The translations under genes and the position numbers were made by a program. 64,000 nucleotides of DNA from Actinomadura oligospora ATCC 43269 (GTDB lineage: Bacteria; Actinomycetota; Actinomycetes; Streptosporangiales; Streptosporangiaceae), in assembly GCF_000518265.1 (NCBI RefSeq), contig NZ_JADG01000003.1, forward strand, positions 868,001-932,000. The letters are read 5' to 3'. The notes beneath the pieces were generated by a model. The model was not told the DNA's origin. It was given only the letters and a program-made list of their open reading frames with translations, and made no database searches. Positions 61,557 to 64,000 of this stretch are shown one piece after another (positions within the stretch are counted from its first letter, which is position 1; each line of letters starts with the position of its first letter).

Positions 61557-63466
61557 CTGGGGCCGTCTTCCAGTCGATCGCCGGCCCGGCGGACTTCGGT
61601 GTCGCGGTCGAGCGGTTCCGCGCCGGGAGCGACAGCGCGATCCCGGTGTGGGTGGGCGAGCGTGCCGACCTGGCCGAGTCCGTGCGGCGGTCCGCGGGCC
61701 TGTACGACCGGCTGCGGCGGCCACCGGTCTGCGAGGTCGCGACGGTGCTCGGGGCGGACGCGATCCCGGTGGAGATCCTCGCCCTGGGGCGTCCGCTCGC
61801 CCATGACTGGACCGACACCCTGCCATCCTCCGGTGAGGGGCCGCTGCTCGTCGTGGCCCTCGACCGCGACCTGCGCATGGACCGGTTCGGCCGGACGCTG
61901 GTGGACGCGTATCTGGCCGGACGGGACGTCTTCCTGCTCACCGGCCGGGACGCGTACTCGCTGAGCTGGATGATCGCCAAGCAGTACGCGGCGGCCGCCC
62001 CGGTCGTCGCCGCCACCACGGCGCTGTTCACCGACCTGGACCAGGAACCGCTCCCCACCGGCGCGCGCTACGTGGACGCCCGCGCGATGGACGGCACCGA
62101 CGTCCGCAACCTCACCCTGGACGAGACGTGGGGCCGGGTCCTGTTCAACGGGCACGGCACCGAGGACAGCATCAACCTCGGCCCGTTCACCGTGTGCGGA
62201 CGCCACCCCGGCGTCCGGGACGAGCGTCCCGGTCCGCAGTGCGCCCACGGGTGCGGGTGTTTCCGGCCCGAGGAGAAACTGATCCCCGCGCATCTGGTCC
62301 GCGCCGCCGAGGTCGTGCTGAGCGGCTGCGACAGCGGGGCGCTGTCCGACCTGGCCACCTACGGGCCGGGCTATCGGCTGATGCTGAACGCCATCGACGG
62401 CGTGGCCCAGACCGTCGTCGCGGGCGTCGGGATGCACCAGTCGGCTCGCGTGGAGAACCGGGCCTGGCTCGCCGGGCGGGGCGGCAGTACCGCGCGCCTG
62501 CTGAACACCAGCCTGCGCGACCTGCACCCGTACCCGTCGTTCGTCCAGGTAGGACTCCCCGCGTCCACCTACCCCCCGCCCCCGCCCCCGGACTGCGGCG
62601 TGGACCGAGCCCCGGACGCGGGCCGGGATGTGGACGCGGGCCGGGATGTGGACGCGGGCCGGGACGCGCATCCGGTCGCGTCCACTGCCGACACGGTGTT
62701 TCGGGAACTCCTGCGCGAGGTGAGCTCCCGGAGCCGCGGCCTTCTCGCACCAGGATTCCTCACCGGGCGGCATCCTCTGCGGGAGCCGCTGACACGTCTG
62801 GAGACCATGGTGGACGACAAGGCCGTCCGGACTGTCCTAGGAACGGCCGAATCGCAGCGGCGGTTCCGGCAACAGCTCCAGAGCGGGCTGCACGATCTAG
62901 ACCGGGCCATCGCGTCGCGCATAGCGGGCGACCCCGAGGACGATCTCGCCGGCTTCCCCCGGTTCTTCGGCGACCGCAGCGACGTAGCGGACGCCGACGT
63001 CACGCGCACCGCCTGCCCGTGCGGACGCCTCGCCTGGCACTACCTGCGCCGTGGTCTCACCTCCCGCGTTCCTGACACCCTGGCGCGGGTCTGCCTGAGC
63101 TGCGGACCGATCGGCTACGCCTTCGCCGGAGCCGCGCGGTTCACCGGGACGGTCACCGAGCCCGCGACGGTCCCGGCAGGCGGGACCTTCCGGGTCGAGG
63201 CGGAGTTCATGGCCGACGCGGCGGGACCGATCCACGTCGGGCTGTTCGTCCCCGCGCCGCTGCGCGCCCGGATCGCCCCGGCCGTCCGGCGGGTGCGGCC
63301 TCGAAACGACGGGCACGGGACCGCGGTGTTCGAGATCGTCGTGCATCCCGCCGCGCCCCCGCAGGAGCACCACTACACCGTGTTCGCGGTCCAGAACCTG
63401 GGGATCTCGCTGCTGCGCTGGCCGTTCGCCGTGCAACCGCGGCCCGGTGAGGAGACGCCGAAATGA
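61553..63466 (+). CDS. Caspase-like (C14/C25/CHAT-type) protein with Cys clusters
   Basis: Protein of 637 residues, not assigned to a named family. A caspase-hemoglobinase-like core is suggested by GRVLFNGHGTEDSINL with H201 and EVVLSGCDSGALSD with C259, the His-Gly and Cys-x-Ser/Gly pair of clan CD peptidases. Between them lies a small Cys cluster (C215, C230, C234, C236). After a Pro-rich linker and an 18-base DNA repeat encoding AGRDVD units, a second cluster follows (C488, C490, C514, C517), then a beta-sandwich-like end. It overlaps the carrier gene and the adenylation gene by 4 bases each. It may process, release or transfer a carrier-bound product, which would be unusual. Confidence 0.65.
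   Translation: MTGAVFQSIAGPADFGVAVERFRAGSDSAIPVWVGERADLAESVRRSAGLYDRLRRPPVCEVATVLGADAIPVEILALGRPLAHDWTDTLPSSGEGPLLVVALDRDLRMDRFGRTLVDAYLAGRDVFLLTGRDAYSLSWMIAKQYAAAAPVVAATTALFTDLDQEPLPTGARYVDARAMDGTDVRNLTLDETWGRVLFNGHGTEDSINLGPFTVCGRHPGVRDERPGPQCAHGCGCFRPEEKLIPAHLVRAAEVVLSGCDSGALSDLATYGPGYRLMLNAIDGVAQTVVAGVGMHQSARVENRAWLAGRGGSTARLLNTSLRDLHPYPSFVQVGLPASTYPPPPPPDCGVDRAPDAGRDVDAGRDVDAGRDAHPVASTADTVFRELLREVSSRSRGLLAPGFLTGRHPLREPLTRLETMVDDKAVRTVLGTAESQRRFRQQLQSGLHDLDRAIASRIAGDPEDDLAGFPRFFGDRSDVADADVTRTACPCGRLAWHYLRRGLTSRVPDTLARVCLSCGPIGYAFAGAARFTGTVTEPATVPAGGTFRVEAEFMADAAGPIHVGLFVPAPLRARIAPAVRRVRPRNDGHGTAVFEIVVHPAAPPQEHHYTVFAVQNLGISLLRWPFAVQPRPGEETPK
62615..62668 (+). repeat. Three 18-bp tandem repeats in the caspase-like gene
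   Basis: GACGCGGGCCGGGATGTG twice and a third copy with two changes, in frame, encoding DAGRDV units in the linker between the two parts of the protein. Likely variable in length between strains. Confidence 0.9.
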
Positions 63467-64000
63467 CCGATCTCATCCACCAGGCGGTCGCCGCGCGCGC
63501 CGCCGCCGACCCCGGCCGTACCGCGCTCGTCCACGCGGACGAGACCGTCGACTACGCGACGCTGGACGCCGCCGCCGACCGTTTCGCGGCCGCCTTCGCC
63601 GCCGCCGGGATCGGCTCCGGCAGCCTGGTCCCGGTCGTCCTGCCCAGGACGCCGCGGCTGGTGGCTGTCCAGCTGGCGCTGCTGAAATGCGGCGCGGCCT
63701 ATTCGGTCCTCGATCCGCTCTGGCCCCGTGACCGGCTGGCCGGGCTGGTCGCCCGGCTGTCCGCGCCGTTCGCGGTCGCCGACTCAACGAGGTATCCCTT
63801 CGCGGTCCGCCTCGTCGCGGAGACGACCCTGAAGGAGGCCGCCCGGGACGCTCCGGCCTTCCGCGCTCCCGAGGTCACCGGTGCGTCCCCGGCGATGGTG
63901 TTCTTCACCTCCGGGACAACGGGCCGTCCCAAGGGCGTGGTGTCTCCGCACCGGGCGACGATGCGGCTGTTCCAGGGGCCGGCGCGGCCGGACCTGGTGA
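63463..64000 (+). CDS. NRPS-type adenylation enzyme (3' end outside window)
   Basis: First 179 residues of an acyl/aminoacyl-adenylating enzyme. The opening MTDLIHQAVAARAAADPGRTALVHADETVDYATLDAAADRFA, the LKCGAAYSVLDPLWPRDRL core A2, and A3 FTSGTTGRPKG (148-158) are all present. The substrate-pocket residues lie beyond the window. It overlaps the caspase-like gene by ATGA. As a stand-alone A enzyme next to a stand-alone carrier it probably loads a proline-type acid. Whether it continues into C or other domains cannot be seen. Confidence 0.94.
   Translation, partial: MTDLIHQAVAARAAADPGRTALVHADETVDYATLDAAADRFAAAFAAAGIGSGSLVPVVLPRTPRLVAVQLALLKCGAAYSVLDPLWPRDRLAGLVARLSAPFAVADSTRYPFAVRLVAETTLKEAARDAPAFRAPEVTGASPAMVFFTSGTTGRPKGVVSPHRATMRLFQGPARPDLV

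Overview
The window is very GC-rich DNA with dense, often overlapping genes, many GTG starts and strong G/C bias at third codon positions. The F420-dependent-type oxidoreductase, the DUF6221-type protein, Roadblock/LC7 genes and a rifampicin monooxygenase with its own upstream element all point to a filamentous actinomycete, probably Thermomonosporaceae/Streptosporangiales (for example Actinomadura-like). That placement is an inference from gene content, not a measured phylogeny. No rRNA, tRNA or CRISPR array was seen.

Region 1 (1-19.4 kb) is mostly conserved chromosomal material: an MprAB-like two-component system (kinase cut by the window edge), a long Ala-rich helical protein, a Roadblock / DUF4388-like / Roadblock operon, a PadR-controlled DrrAB-type ABC exporter with a readable promoter and operator, a MurJ-like flippase, a redox enzyme with a divergent XRE-cupin regulator, an oxidoreductase-deaminase pair, an Lrp regulator, a drug-resistance-type UvrA paralogue and an MFS exporter with a divergent TetR.

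Region 2 (20-41 kb) is accessory: recombinase-like scraps, an SDR, a full-length tyrosine recombinase, a double-MerR regulator with an erythromycin-esterase-family gene, an aldo/keto reductase with a TetR and twin operators, a LysR next to an in-frame MFS-NmrA deletion scar, an MFS/ArsR pair, and cytoplasmic scaffold-type proteins (SMI1/KNR4, WD40-like, HEAT-like). A Rox-like rifampicin monooxygenase lies behind a match to the rifamycin-associated element.

Region 3 (40.7-46.8 kb) is an eroded zone: a truncated DUF4097 gene joined to a decayed Tn3-family transposase tail, a secreted protein made almost wholly of 14-residue repeats, long inverted repeats, an HTH remnant, a Ser/Thr kinase, a PhyH-type dioxygenase and a truncated serine resolvase.

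Region 4 (46.8-64 kb) holds two biosynthetic-looking operons. The minus-strand operon (53.9 to 48.7 kb) encodes a 62-residue small protein, an acyl-CoA dehydrogenase, an alpha-oxoamine synthase, an ATP-grasp ligase and an MFS exporter. This would suit an amino-ketone or ligated amino-acid metabolite and its export. The plus-strand operon (56.5 kb to the window end) encodes a heme-oxygenase-fold candidate, a DUF6421-like protein with HExHH and EELRAD motifs, PhzF, proline racemase, a proline-hydroxylase-like enzyme, a free carrier protein, a caspase-like protein with zinc-type Cys clusters, and a stand-alone adenylation enzyme that runs off the end. I read it as a non-canonical NRPS-type pathway around a hydroxylated or epimerised proline. 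The two operons are the best candidates here for undescribed chemistry. Product assignments are inference.
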